In this document: one piece after another, positions 1-6,209 of the stretch
Layout of the letters: every line of letters begins with the position of its first letter
How positions within the stretch are numbered: the stretch's first letter is position 1
From: a virus
Length of the DNA stretch: 37,358 bases
Reading direction: 5' to 3' (one strand)
Virus record (IMG/VR): IMGVR_UViG_3300010413_000090
Span: 1-37,358 of that record
Notes under the pieces: model-generated
The model's input: the letters and a program-made list of their open reading frames with translations, nothing else
What the model was told of the DNA's origin: nothing
The model's database searches: none
Program-made: the position numbers and the translations under genes

Positions 1-642
1 AGGCACCACAGTCCACAGTTCAGGCACATAATCTATGTGCTTGGCAACCACGACTACTACGGTGGTAAGTTCAAGGAAACATTGTCGGACATAAAGCAGG
101 ACGTATGCTCCATTGATAATGTTTCGGTGCTTGAGCGTGAGGACATCACGATAGACAACGTGAAGTTCTTGTGCGCTACGTTGTGGACAGACATGAACAA
201 GTGGAATCCAAACGATATGTTTACTGCCAAGAGCATCATGTCTGACTACCGAGTGATAACGGTTAGCGTCGAGCCTGGTGAGTGGAGGAGACTGGAGCCA
301 TTCGATACTATCGACGACTTCATAAAGTCCCGCCTTTACCTGGAGGACTCGTTGTCTATTGGTGACCAGAAGTATGTGGTAGTCACCCATCACCTACCAT
401 CCAGAAGGTGCATCAGTCCAGAGCATGAGCTACGGAGCAGTCTGAACTGTGCTTATGCCTCTGACCTGGACCATCTGTTCTTGGATGACGACTACGTGCA
501 TCCGGTGGCTTGGATACATGGACACACGCACTCCAGCGTGAACTTCCTGCATGGTGATACGATGGTAGTTTGTAACCCATTCGGATACTATGGCAGCGAG
601 GTTAACCCAAACTTCAAACAAGACTTGAGGATAGTGGTGTGA
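1..642 (+). CDS. Calcineurin-like metallophosphoesterase, 5'-truncated
   Basis: The reading frame is open from base 1, so the true start lies upstream of the window; 213 residues are visible. LGNHDYY (from about base 40) is the GNHD metal-binding motif of the family. It is followed by VVTHHLPS (about base 380) and by HGHTHSS (about base 520), the GHxH motif. The order GNHD, H, GHTH is that of calcineurin-like phosphoesterases, which use two metal ions to cleave phosphodiesters or phosphomonoesters. The earlier DxH and GD motifs must lie upstream. The substrate cannot be deduced; small phage members may act on nucleotides or RNA 2',3'-cyclic ends. The stop overlaps the start of the next gene. 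Family is secure, function is not. Confidence 0.9.
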   Translation, partial: RHHSPQFRHIIYVLGNHDYYGGKFKETLSDIKQDVCSIDNVSVLEREDITIDNVKFLCATLWTDMNKWNPNDMFTAKSIMSDYRVITVSVEPGEWRRLEPFDTIDDFIKSRLYLEDSLSIGDQKYVVVTHHLPSRRCISPEHELRSSLNCAYASDLDHLFLDDDYVHPVAWIHGHTHSSVNFLHGDTMVVCNPFGYYGSEVNPNFKQDLRIVV

Positions 643-971
643 TGGAAGTCAAAGAACACAGTAACGGACTAGCCAAGGTGATCTTCAAGGAGACGCTCAC
701 CAAAGAGGGCAAGGCATATGGTGAGAACTTTATGTGCTTTGAACTCGACAAGGGGGGAGCCTTACGTGTTACACTTACAAAAGGACACGTGAGGCGCATC
801 ATCCTAGGACCATCTGTCGAGCGATACTTTGGGTCGATGGAAGAGATGATAGGATGGTGCATCAGGATGCAGAGCAGGGTCTTTCCCGCTGAATCTATTG
901 GGTGGCTGACCTCAGAGGGCAGAGATCCAAGGGAATCACGCAGGGAATTGCTACCCGCTGTCAGGCTGTAA
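639..971 (+). CDS. Hypothetical protein, 110 aa
   Basis: The gene begins with GTG at 639, giving a GTGA overlap with the upstream stop; ATG at 642 (TGATG overlap) is an equally plausible start. GAGG lies 6-9 nt upstream of the two options. The protein is mixed alpha/beta with no membrane segment and no cysteine motif, and I do not recognise the family. A C-terminal patch rich in Arg and Glu (SEGRDPRESRREL) is the only compositional feature. It is probably cotranslated with the metallophosphoesterase. A strong hairpin begins five bases after its stop. Confidence 0.7.
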   Translation: MMEVKEHSNGLAKVIFKETLTKEGKAYGENFMCFELDKGGALRVTLTKGHVRRIILGPSVERYFGSMEEMIGWCIRMQSRVFPAESIGWLTSEGRDPRESRRELLPAVRL

Positions 972-975
972 CTTC

Positions 976-1051
976 GCTGGGTGGTGGAGGTACTCTAGGA
1001 CTTTGGTGAGGTGGGGCACCACTGGTATCCCACCACCCAGCTTCTACTTTT
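976..1051 (+). terminator. Long-stem hairpin, possible terminator or processing site
   Basis: GCTGGGTGGTGG (976-987) pairs perfectly over 12 bp with CCACCACCCAGC (1030-1041), enclosing a 42-nt loop, and is followed by TTCTACTTTT. The downstream T-tract is interrupted, so this is a weak fit to an intrinsic terminator; an mRNA processing site or structured leader is also possible. It fills the only gap in this block, directly before the ribosome-binding site of a small membrane protein gene. Confidence 0.5.
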
Positions 1052-1064
1052 AGGAGAGTGAACT

Positions 1065-1175
1065 ATGGACCCTGATTCAGTGAAGTTATTGGCTGATGCC
1101 ATCGACGGTCTTGGGAACGGCATCGGATCATGGATTTTCGTTGGCCTTATCGTAGCAGCATGGATTAGAAGCTGA
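1065..1175 (+). CDS. Small single-pass membrane protein, 36 aa
   Basis: ATG at 1065 follows TAGGAGAG, a good Shine-Dalgarno site. The protein begins MDPDSVKLLADAI and ends in a hydrophobic stretch (about residues 20-34, GSWIFVGLIVAAWI) with a terminal RS, which looks like one membrane segment with a short positive tail. Its TGA overlaps the ATG of the next gene (TGATG), supporting real translation. The role is unknown; phages carry many such tiny membrane proteins, some of which act in lysis or superinfection control. Confidence 0.7.
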   Translation: MDPDSVKLLADAIDGLGNGIGSWIFVGLIVAAWIRS

Positions 1176-1393
1176 TGGCAAGCCTATGCCTACACTGTGG
1201 TAAGGAGGCCAACATCCCTGGGTGGTTTCACCTATGCGTTGGGTGTGTGGATAGCCCCATTGCCAAGCGCATTGAGGAGACACTGAGCTTGAAGGAGTGC
1301 AAATCCTGCTCAGCATTGTTTAAACAGATGCCAGTAAACGAAATTTGTTGGGTCTGTGGTGGACGAGTAAGACATATAAGGGGTCAAACGTGA
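1175..1393 (+). CDS. Small double zinc-ribbon protein, 72 aa
   Basis: Four CxxC pairs (C5xxC8, C21xxC24, C42xxC45, C58xxC61) suggest two four-cysteine zinc ribbons in 72 residues. Such proteins commonly bind nucleic acid or protein partners, but no family is recognised. The start overlaps the previous stop by one base, and the end overlaps the GTG start of the next gene by four, so it sits inside a coupled operon. Zinc binding is inferred from cysteine spacing only. Confidence 0.75.
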   Translation: MASLCLHCGKEANIPGWFHLCVGCVDSPIAKRIEETLSLKECKSCSALFKQMPVNEICWVCGGRVRHIRGQT

Positions 1394-2208
1394 TAGATTT
1401 GGAGTACGCAAAGTGGTTGGCAAGGGTGGCACACCATGGTCAGGTGGATAAGAGCAGCAAGCCATACTATGAACACGTATGGCGTGTGGGTGACCGACTA
1501 AAGGAGACAGGGCACGATGATGAGGTGGTAGCAGCGGGCTACCTTCATGATGTACTGGAGGCTGAGTGGTGTGGCCCCGAGTTCCTCGATGAAGCCTTTG
1601 GAGGCAGGGTTGCTGATCTGGTCTTCATGTTGACTAGAGGTACGGACCAATGGTATATGGACTACATAAAGAGTCTTTGCGAGGACAAGGACGCTGTTGC
1701 AATCAAGATTGCAGACATACTAGATAACCTACGCCCTGGTGGGACAAGTAGCCTCCTCTCGGTCGAGCGTGATCGGTACACCAGAGCATTAAATGTACTG
1801 TATGATGCGCTGCATGGAGACGGAAGTCCCGTAGTTCATAAGATCACTATTCCTACTGCCTCTGACATGGCGGATACTACACTGGGGCCATGGTACTACA
1901 ACGAATCAGTGGACCTTGGAGATTGGATGCCCTGCATAGGGACAAGGGAGGACTCAGGACAGGGGGACATCTACGCATACAGCGGACAGCGATACCTTGT
2001 CTGCGCCTTTCACCCGAGCTTTAATGTATCCAAGGCTGACGCACAGCTAATGGCGAGTGCTCCTATGCTAGTAGCGGAGATCAGCCGACTAAAGCAACTG
2101 CTGTCGGTGGAACAAAGGACAAGCAATAACCTTCGTGAGTCACTTGCATCGGTGGAGCGACAGCTTGTCATCGCTGTCGGAGAGTCAGTAAAGAATGACA
2201 TGGGCTGA
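1390..2208 (+). CDS. HD-domain phosphohydrolase, (p)ppGpp hydrolase-like, with C-terminal phage domain
   Basis: I chose GTG at 1390 because it makes a GTGA overlap with the upstream stop and has AAGGGG six bases before it; the frame extends upstream to a TTG at 1345. Residues 1-125 match the RelA/SpoT/MESH1-type HD fold: AHHGQVDKSSKPYYEHV (H29), LHDVLE (H53-D54) and IKIADILDNLRP (D109) supply the usual HD metal ligands. This family removes the 3' pyrophosphate of (p)ppGpp. No synthetase domain is present. The C-terminal half (about 155-272) has a KADAQLMASAPMLVAEI segment like those at the ends of many small phage proteins, then a coiled-coil-like tail. Alarmone hydrolysis is inferred; another nucleotide substrate is possible. 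Confidence 0.8.
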   Translation: MIDLEYAKWLARVAHHGQVDKSSKPYYEHVWRVGDRLKETGHDDEVVAAGYLHDVLEAEWCGPEFLDEAFGGRVADLVFMLTRGTDQWYMDYIKSLCEDKDAVAIKIADILDNLRPGGTSSLLSVERDRYTRALNVLYDALHGDGSPVVHKITIPTASDMADTTLGPWYYNESVDLGDWMPCIGTREDSGQGDIYAYSGQRYLVCAFHPSFNVSKADAQLMASAPMLVAEISRLKQLLSVEQRTSNNLRESLASVERQLVIAVGESVKNDMG

Positions 2209-2353
2209 ATACTTCTTGATCGTATCTGCTTGCCTCTATATCGGGGCCGGAATCAACTATCTTAGGTTGGGACAAACTGGTCTGACAATTGCTTTCATCT
2301 GCTACGCACTGGCTAATGTTGGCCTTATCATAGCAGCACTACAAGGAAGGTAG
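2195..2353 (+). CDS. Small two-pass membrane protein, 52 aa
   Basis: ATG at 2195 lies inside the end of the HD gene (14-nt overlap) with GGAGAG about 10 nt upstream. The product starts MTWAEYFLIVSACLYIGAGI and has a second hydrophobic stretch (about 28-48, LTIAFICYALANVGLIIAAL), so two membrane helices with a short connecting segment containing Arg. It fills what would otherwise be a gap between two genes. The function is unknown; holin-like and membrane-signalling roles are both possible. Confidence 0.65.
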   Translation: MTWAEYFLIVSACLYIGAGINYLRLGQTGLTIAFICYALANVGLIIAALQGR

Positions 2354-2358
2354 GATAT

Positions 2359-2802
2359 ATGGGCACCAAGGCAGACTTCTATGTTGGTAGAGGTTTGGAC
2401 GCAGAATGGATAGGATCTATAAGGAGTGATGGCTTTCCAGAGGCCATCGACGGTGACATTCTTGACCCTGAACATGAGGAGGGATACAGGGAAAGCGTAG
2501 GTAATATGCTAGAGAACAGGGAGGACAGCCACGATCCTAATGAGGGATGGCCCTGGGGATGGGAGTCAGGTACCCAAACAGAATATGCCTACGCCTTTGA
2601 TAGTGACAAGGTATGGATCTGTCGCTATGGATCACCGTGGGTACTAGCAGATGACTACTTCAACTGGGAAGGTGACAACAGCGAAGAAGATATGCTACCG
2701 GACGTTGAGTATGACCCATTCAGAGAGGCAAATGGTCCTCCTGCTGTGTTACCTGGGGCGGAGTATGAATCAGATGATAACTACTTGAACACGATGGGTT
2801 GA
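2359..2802 (+). CDS. Conserved phage hypothetical protein, 147 aa, acidic
   Basis: The protein opens MGTKADFYVGRGLDAEWIGS, an N-terminus that I recognise from many uncharacterised phage proteins whose function is not known. It is strongly acidic and rich in Trp, Tyr and Gly (GWPWGWES), with no membrane segment. ATG at 2359 follows AAGGAAGG. A 31-base imperfect direct repeat and small hairpin start at its 3' end. Confidence 0.8.
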   Translation: MGTKADFYVGRGLDAEWIGSIRSDGFPEAIDGDILDPEHEEGYRESVGNMLENREDSHDPNEGWPWGWESGTQTEYAYAFDSDKVWICRYGSPWVLADDYFNWEGDNSEEDMLPDVEYDPFREANGPPAVLPGAEYESDDNYLNTMG

Positions 2803-2840
2803 CAGCCGCCGGGGCTGCGCTACGATGGGTGGGCAGCCGG
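2791..2840 (+). repeat. Imperfect direct repeat with small GC-rich hairpin
   Basis: ACGATGGGT followed by a CAGCCG-type block occurs at 2791-2808 and again at 2822-2838. Between them CAGCC (2803-2807) can pair with GGCTG (2813-2817). The repeat spans the stop codon of the upstream gene and the leader of the gene at 2851. It may be a slippage product; no function can be assigned. Confidence 0.45.
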
Positions 2841-2850
2841 GGGGCGTGTC

Positions 2851-3168
2851 ATGAAAGAAGAAGAAACAAGTAAAGAACGGAAGCATTGCTTATTTCTGAT
2901 GGGTGACAAGAAATCTACGAACTGGGCTGGCAGTAAGGCAATAGGAACGATGGTAGGTAGGGGGTCACAGAGACTAGAGACAAGGAGTTTGAAGGCACGG
3001 ATACTGGAACGAGAGAGTCTACCTGTACTTAGGGTGGAGGAGAAGGTCATTCATGGGCAGCTCGTCAAGGTGAAGGTGCTGCCTCCTGCTGGTGCACAGG
3101 GGTGCAACTGGTGGGCAAAAGAATCCAAGATACGCCTTGACAAGGTAGTCATGGTGGACGGAGACTGA
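2851..3168 (+). CDS. Hypothetical protein, 105 aa, upstream of Ro60
   Basis: ATG at 2851 follows a G-rich stretch (GGGGGGCG). The product is basic and Lys/Glu-rich at the N-terminus, with no recognisable motif; a RVEEKVIHGQLVKVKVLPP segment looks like a beta-rich core. It ends two bases before the GTG of the Ro60-like gene, so the two are almost certainly cotranscribed. A role with the Ro60 protein is possible by position only. Confidence 0.65.
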   Translation: MKEEETSKERKHCLFLMGDKKSTNWAGSKAIGTMVGRGSQRLETRSLKARILERESLPVLRVEEKVIHGQLVKVKVLPPAGAQGCNWWAKESKIRLDKVVMVDGD

Positions 3169-3170
3169 CA

Positions 3171-4859
3171 GTGGACTATTCCAGGCACTACAACAAGCGA
3201 CAGACACCCCAGACAGAGGCAATCCCCGGCAAGGACATGGTGGAGAACAGTGCTGGTGGCTACGCCTTTGCTGTGGACGATTGGACTCGGCTAAGTAGGT
3301 TCCTTGTTCTCGGTACAGAGGGCGGAACATATTATGCCACAGAGAGAAAGCTCACCATCGACAACGCCAAGGTTGTAGACCGCTGCATTAAGGCAGACGG
3401 CCCCAGGGTGGTCCGCACCATCACAGAGCTTTCGGATAGCGGTCGAGCCCCCAAGAATGACCCGGCCCTGTTCGCTCTTGCCATGTGTGCTGCGGCTGAG
3501 GACACTACCACAAGACAGCTTGCGTTTGCTGCTCTGCCCAAGGTGGCAAGGATCGGCACCCATTTGTTCCACTTTGCACAATACGCAAATGGACTGCGTG
3601 GGCTGGGTGGTCGTGGCATCAAGAGAGCCATAGCCAACTGGTACTTGGAGAGGGGCACCGACAAGCTGGCCCTTCAAGCAGTAAAGTACAGGAGCCGTGA
3701 TGGCTGGAGCCATCGGGATCTGCTGCGATTGTCTCACCCCAAGGCAGACAACGAGGTTCAGAACAATATCTTCAACTACATTACACAAGGTAACGTGGTT
3801 GATAACCTACCGCAGATCATCCTGGCAACACAGGAGATCCACAACTATGTGGACTTCTGCAAGGATGCCGCAAATAAGGTAGGAAACACCACCCTCAAGA
3901 TCGACAGCGTGACCCTCGACAAGATCGCCTCGATCATCGTTGAGCATCAACTACCCAGGGAGGTGGTACCTACCGAGCTATTGAAGTATATGCAAATATG
4001 GGCTGCACTCCTGCCCCATATGCCCTTGACTGCCATGTTGAGAAACCTCAACAAGATGACAGTAGTGGGACTGCTGCAACAGCTATCGGCTGCAACCGGT
4101 CATGTGTGCACCGCACTGACTGACAAGGATGCCCTAAAGAGGGCGAGAATCCACCCTCTGTCTGTCGTCCAGGCACTACGCATATACTCTAGGGGGTACG
4201 GAGATAGGGGCGGTTTGGCATGGAGCCCTGTTCCTCAGATCCTCACCGCGCTAAATGATTCATTCTACCTGGCGTTCGACCACCTTGAGCCGACGAACAA
4301 GAGGTGGGTGCTTGCGGTGGATGTCTCTGGCTCCATGGATGGTGGTGAGATCGCTGGTATGAGGGGAATGACCCCCAGAGACGGCAGCATCGTCATGACT
4401 CTGGCTACCCTGCACACTGAGCCTCAGTGTGCTACGGTGGCGTTCTCGTCCGTGTCAAGACAGAACGTCACCAGATTCAATTGGTCTGGTGATGCCATTG
4501 TCGATCTTCCTCTGACGAGGGGCATGAACCTCAATGCTGCCATCGACACGGCTAAGATGCTACCCTTTGGTGGCACTGACTGTGCTCAGCCTATGCTGTG
4601 GGCCATCGAAAACAATGTAGAGGCAGACATCTTCGTAATCTACACAGACAACGAGACATGGGCTGGCATGGTCCACCCGGTACAGGCACTAGATATGTAC
4701 CGGCAGAAGACAGGCATCCCGGCCAAGCTGGCTGTCGTTGCCATGACTGCCAATGATGTCTCCATAGCAGACCCAAACGATCCTGGGATGTTGGACTTTG
4801 TGGGGCTTGACAGCAGCACTCCTGCCGTGCTACAATCCTTTGCGTCCGACAACCTTTAG
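3171..4859 (+). CDS. rsr: Ro60-like RNA-binding protein (TROVE + von Willebrand A domains)
   Basis: The 562-residue protein has the Ro60/Rsr architecture at close to the usual length. Residues about 20-370 form the helical-repeat TROVE region (for example ALFALAMCAAAEDTTTRQLA, RGLGGRGIKRAIANWYLER, LKYMQIWAALLPHMPLTAML). Residues about 378-555 form a VWA domain with the MIDAS motif DVSGS near 384, the GGTD threonine near 468 and the TDNETW aspartate near 493. Ro proteins are ring-shaped and bind Y RNAs on the outer surface and misfolded or processed RNA ends in the central hole; in Deinococcus, Rsr works with PNPase. The start is GTG at 3171 with GGAG upstream. The stop lies two bases before the first of four Y-RNA-like folds, which strongly supports the assignment. 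No PNPase gene is seen here. Confidence 0.95.
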   Translation: MDYSRHYNKRQTPQTEAIPGKDMVENSAGGYAFAVDDWTRLSRFLVLGTEGGTYYATERKLTIDNAKVVDRCIKADGPRVVRTITELSDSGRAPKNDPALFALAMCAAAEDTTTRQLAFAALPKVARIGTHLFHFAQYANGLRGLGGRGIKRAIANWYLERGTDKLALQAVKYRSRDGWSHRDLLRLSHPKADNEVQNNIFNYITQGNVVDNLPQIILATQEIHNYVDFCKDAANKVGNTTLKIDSVTLDKIASIIVEHQLPREVVPTELLKYMQIWAALLPHMPLTAMLRNLNKMTVVGLLQQLSAATGHVCTALTDKDALKRARIHPLSVVQALRIYSRGYGDRGGLAWSPVPQILTALNDSFYLAFDHLEPTNKRWVLAVDVSGSMDGGEIAGMRGMTPRDGSIVMTLATLHTEPQCATVAFSSVSRQNVTRFNWSGDAIVDLPLTRGMNLNAAIDTAKMLPFGGTDCAQPMLWAIENNVEADIFVIYTDNETWAGMVHPVQALDMYRQKTGIPAKLAVVAMTANDVSIADPNDPGMLDFVGLDSSTPAVLQSFASDNL

Positions 4860-4861
4860 TT

Positions 4862-4935
4862 GTTGATACGAACCGAAGAGATTAGCTTATCTCATCGTAA
4901 AGAAACCGCTAGTCTCACAACTTGTTTGTATCAGC
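4862..4935 (+). ncRNA. Y-RNA-like RNA, copy 1
   Basis: The RNA begins just after the Ro60 stop. Outer stem 4862-4873 pairs with 4924-4935 over 12 bp (three wobbles at most). An internal loop follows: CGAA (4874-4877) against ACAACTT (4917-4923). The upper stem is GAGATTAGC (4878-4886) with GCTAGTCTC (4908-4916), and a 21-nt loop begins TTATCT. This is the Ro-binding layout of Y RNAs: the order CCGAAG, stem, TTATCTC resembles vertebrate Y RNAs (CCGAAGG, stem, GUUAUCUC), and ACTTG sits at the matching 3' place. A short T-tract (CTTTTG) follows. Expression is not shown; structure and position are. Confidence 0.85.
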
Positions 4936-4943
4936 TTTTGTTA

Positions 4944-5032
4944 GGGATGGACCGACGTAGTAGGGTTATCTGCAAAGGTGCTCTCGTTAGGGAGTCTATA
5001 GAAAAGTCCTGCTGCACTAGCTTGTCCATCTT
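4944..5032 (+). ncRNA. Y-RNA-like RNA, copy 2 (with extra apical hairpin)
   Basis: GATGGAC (4946-4952) pairs with GTCCATC (5024-5030). The internal loop has CGAC (4953-4956) opposite ACTAGCTT (5016-5023). The upper stem GTAGTAGG (4957-4964) pairs with CCTGCTGC (5008-5015), 8 bp including two wobbles. The apical region begins GTTATCT, as in the other copies, and is the longest of the four at 43 nt; it holds a second hairpin, GCTCTC (4980-4985) with GGGAGT (4990-4995). Stem sequences are unrelated to copy 1, yet the CCGA, TTATCT and CTTG boxes and their spacing are kept. Confidence 0.82.
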
Positions 5033-5037
5033 CTGTT

Positions 5038-5110
5038 GTTCAACGAACCGAAGAGATTAGCTTATCTCGTCGTAAAGAAACCGCTAGTCTCACAACTTGT
5101 TCGTTGTAAC
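5038..5110 (+). ncRNA. Y-RNA-like RNA, copy 3 (near-duplicate core of copy 1)
   Basis: Outer stem CAACGAAC (5041-5048) pairs perfectly with GTTCGTTG (5099-5106); GTT (5038-5040) can extend it with AAC (5108-5110) across one bulged T. The core 5044-5103 matches 4869-4928 of copy 1 in all but two of 60 positions. One difference (C5102 for T4927) changes a G-U pair to G-C. The outer stem sequence differs from copy 1 but remains complementary, as expected if structure is under selection. Confidence 0.85.
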
Positions 5111-5114
5111 TTGT

Positions 5115-5180
5115 GTTTGCGAGCCGACTGGTAAGGGTTATCTTGCAATGATCTCCTGACCAACCTACTTGCTCGCTAAC
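5115..5180 (+). ncRNA. Y-RNA-like RNA, copy 4
   Basis: GCGAGC (5119-5124) pairs with GCTCGC (5171-5176), with GTT/AAC extending the stem beyond one mismatch. CGAC (5125-5128) faces ACCTACTT (5163-5170). The upper stem TGGTAAGG (5129-5136) pairs with CCTGACCA (5155-5162) with one A-G mismatch. The 18-nt loop begins GTTATCT. All boxes shared by the other copies are present. The 3' end runs straight into the terminator hairpin, so this is probably the last RNA of the transcript. Confidence 0.8.
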
Positions 5181-5223
5181 CCCCCCCAACGTGCAGTCCA
5201 GAGGGTGCGTTGGGGGGGTTTTT
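5178..5223 (+). terminator. Strong intrinsic terminator after the Y-RNA cluster
   Basis: CCCCCCCAACG (5181-5191) pairs with CGTTGGGGGGG (5208-5218), 11 bp, and can be extended inward with wobble pairs. TTTTT follows immediately. This is a textbook rho-independent terminator and the clearest one in the window. It closes the Ro60/Y-RNA transcription unit and separates it from the radical SAM gene. Confidence 0.95.
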
Positions 5224-5256
5224 GTTTGCCCAAAAGACATAAGGGAAATAAGGTAG

Positions 5257-6123
5257 ATGGGTTGCCTAAACGAAGAGTGTGATGTTGAACATATGTTCGG
5301 TAACATACATCTAAGTGGGCCGTGCAATAGACAGTGCTACTTCTGCATCGGCCAGCACATGATGGCACTAGACAGCTACAACAATCTGGATAAGTGGCCA
5401 TTGGCAGGGATAGATAGATTCGTTACTCTATGCAAGGAGTATGGCGTAGAGGACGTTAACGTGACTGGATCAAACACAGACCCCCTGCTTTATAGGCACA
5501 CTGAAAAGCTAGTTGGGTGGCTCAGGTTGGTCTGGGATGATGTAAAGATAGGCATACGGACCAATGGGGCTGTCCCTCCTGATGTGTCGAAACACACATG
5601 GTCCCTGTATGACAAGGGTAGCATCTCACTGACTAGCTTGGACCCAAGGATATACGCAGCGACGATGGGTAACGGCTACCCGCCAGACATTCCTGGTATA
5701 CTACAGGTTGCGCCATTCATCCCCAAGGTAAACATTGTTCTATGTCCTGCGGCGGTAGAGGGTAGGGATTTGCTCATTACCCTTAATCGCCTGCGTGAAA
5801 TGGGCATAGAAGAAGTCCACCTAAGGGAGCCGTATGGGCAGCCGCACATCGGAAACCCAATGTCAGTTGCAGGATTTGACAGGACAGGGACCCTGTTCGG
5901 GATGCCAGTATATAAGTGCGGAACTGTAGATGTAGTCTACTGGGACGTACACTATGTCAAGATCGGAAGCATAAACCTGTATGCCAACGGCAAAACAAAC
6001 TTGACATACCCTATAACAAAAGGACATTGCCCGCAGACAGGTAGCGTGAAGCCACAGTCTAGCTTCATGTATAGTGGAAGGGTCAGGGAACAATGGTTAA
6101 ACCCCCGTAGCTCAGATGGTTAG
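5257..6123 (+). CDS. Radical SAM protein
   Basis: Near the N-terminus, GPCNRQCYFC gives C23-x3-C27-x2-C30, the signature that binds the 4Fe-4S cluster used to cleave S-adenosylmethionine. The rest of the 288 residues fits a partial TIM barrel: EDVNVTGSNTDPLLY, KIGIRTNGAV and SISLTSLDPR correspond to the strands that bind SAM and substrate. The substrate is unknown; radical SAM enzymes modify RNA, peptides, cofactors or nucleotides. ATG at 5257 has AAGG close upstream. It is the first gene after the Ro60/Y-RNA terminator, and its last codons (NPRSSDG) lie inside the tRNA at 6101. Involvement with RNA is suggested only by these neighbours. Confidence 0.88.
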   Translation: MGCLNEECDVEHMFGNIHLSGPCNRQCYFCIGQHMMALDSYNNLDKWPLAGIDRFVTLCKEYGVEDVNVTGSNTDPLLYRHTEKLVGWLRLVWDDVKIGIRTNGAVPPDVSKHTWSLYDKGSISLTSLDPRIYAATMGNGYPPDIPGILQVAPFIPKVNIVLCPAAVEGRDLLITLNRLREMGIEEVHLREPYGQPHIGNPMSVAGFDRTGTLFGMPVYKCGTVDVVYWDVHYVKIGSINLYANGKTNLTYPITKGHCPQTGSVKPQSSFMYSGRVREQWLNPRSSDG

Positions 6124-6197
6124 AGCAACCGGCCTATAACCGGTCATAGTGTCTGATATACACAAGGTCGTGGGTTCGAGTCCCACCGGGGGTACCA
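6101..6197 (+). tRNA. tRNA, probably Ile (TAT anticodon), with an unusual insertion
   Basis: Acceptor ACCCCCG (6101-6107) pairs with CGGGGGT (6187-6193), then A and an encoded CCA. The D arm is GCTC/GAGC (6110-6126). The T arm is GTGGG-TTCGAGT-CCCAC (6170-6186). The first anticodon-like arm, ACCGG-CCTATAA-CCGGT (6128-6144), gives TAT for the AUA codon but has C at position 33. A second stem-loop, GTGT-CTGATAT-ACAC (6149-6163), precedes AGGTC, the usual short variable loop; as an anticodon arm it would read GAT with the normal T33. Either it is a long variable arm, which an isoleucine tRNA should not have, or it is the true anticodon arm with an insertion before it. Both readings are isoleucine. 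ATA codons occur in many genes here. Confidence 0.8.
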
Positions 6198-6209
6198 GAT
6201 TGGAGGAGT

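Noticed and set aside
4860-5060. A 66-codon frame after the Ro60 gene
   Set aside because: It lies across the Y-RNA folds, has no ribosome-binding site and gives a protein of no recognisable character; RNA structure explains the region better.
5247-5259. AATAAGGTAGATG before the radical SAM gene as a fourth copy of the promoter motif
   Set aside because: Only the first part matches; the second half is different and the AAAGTAA box is absent at the 15-nt spacing (TTTGCCC instead).
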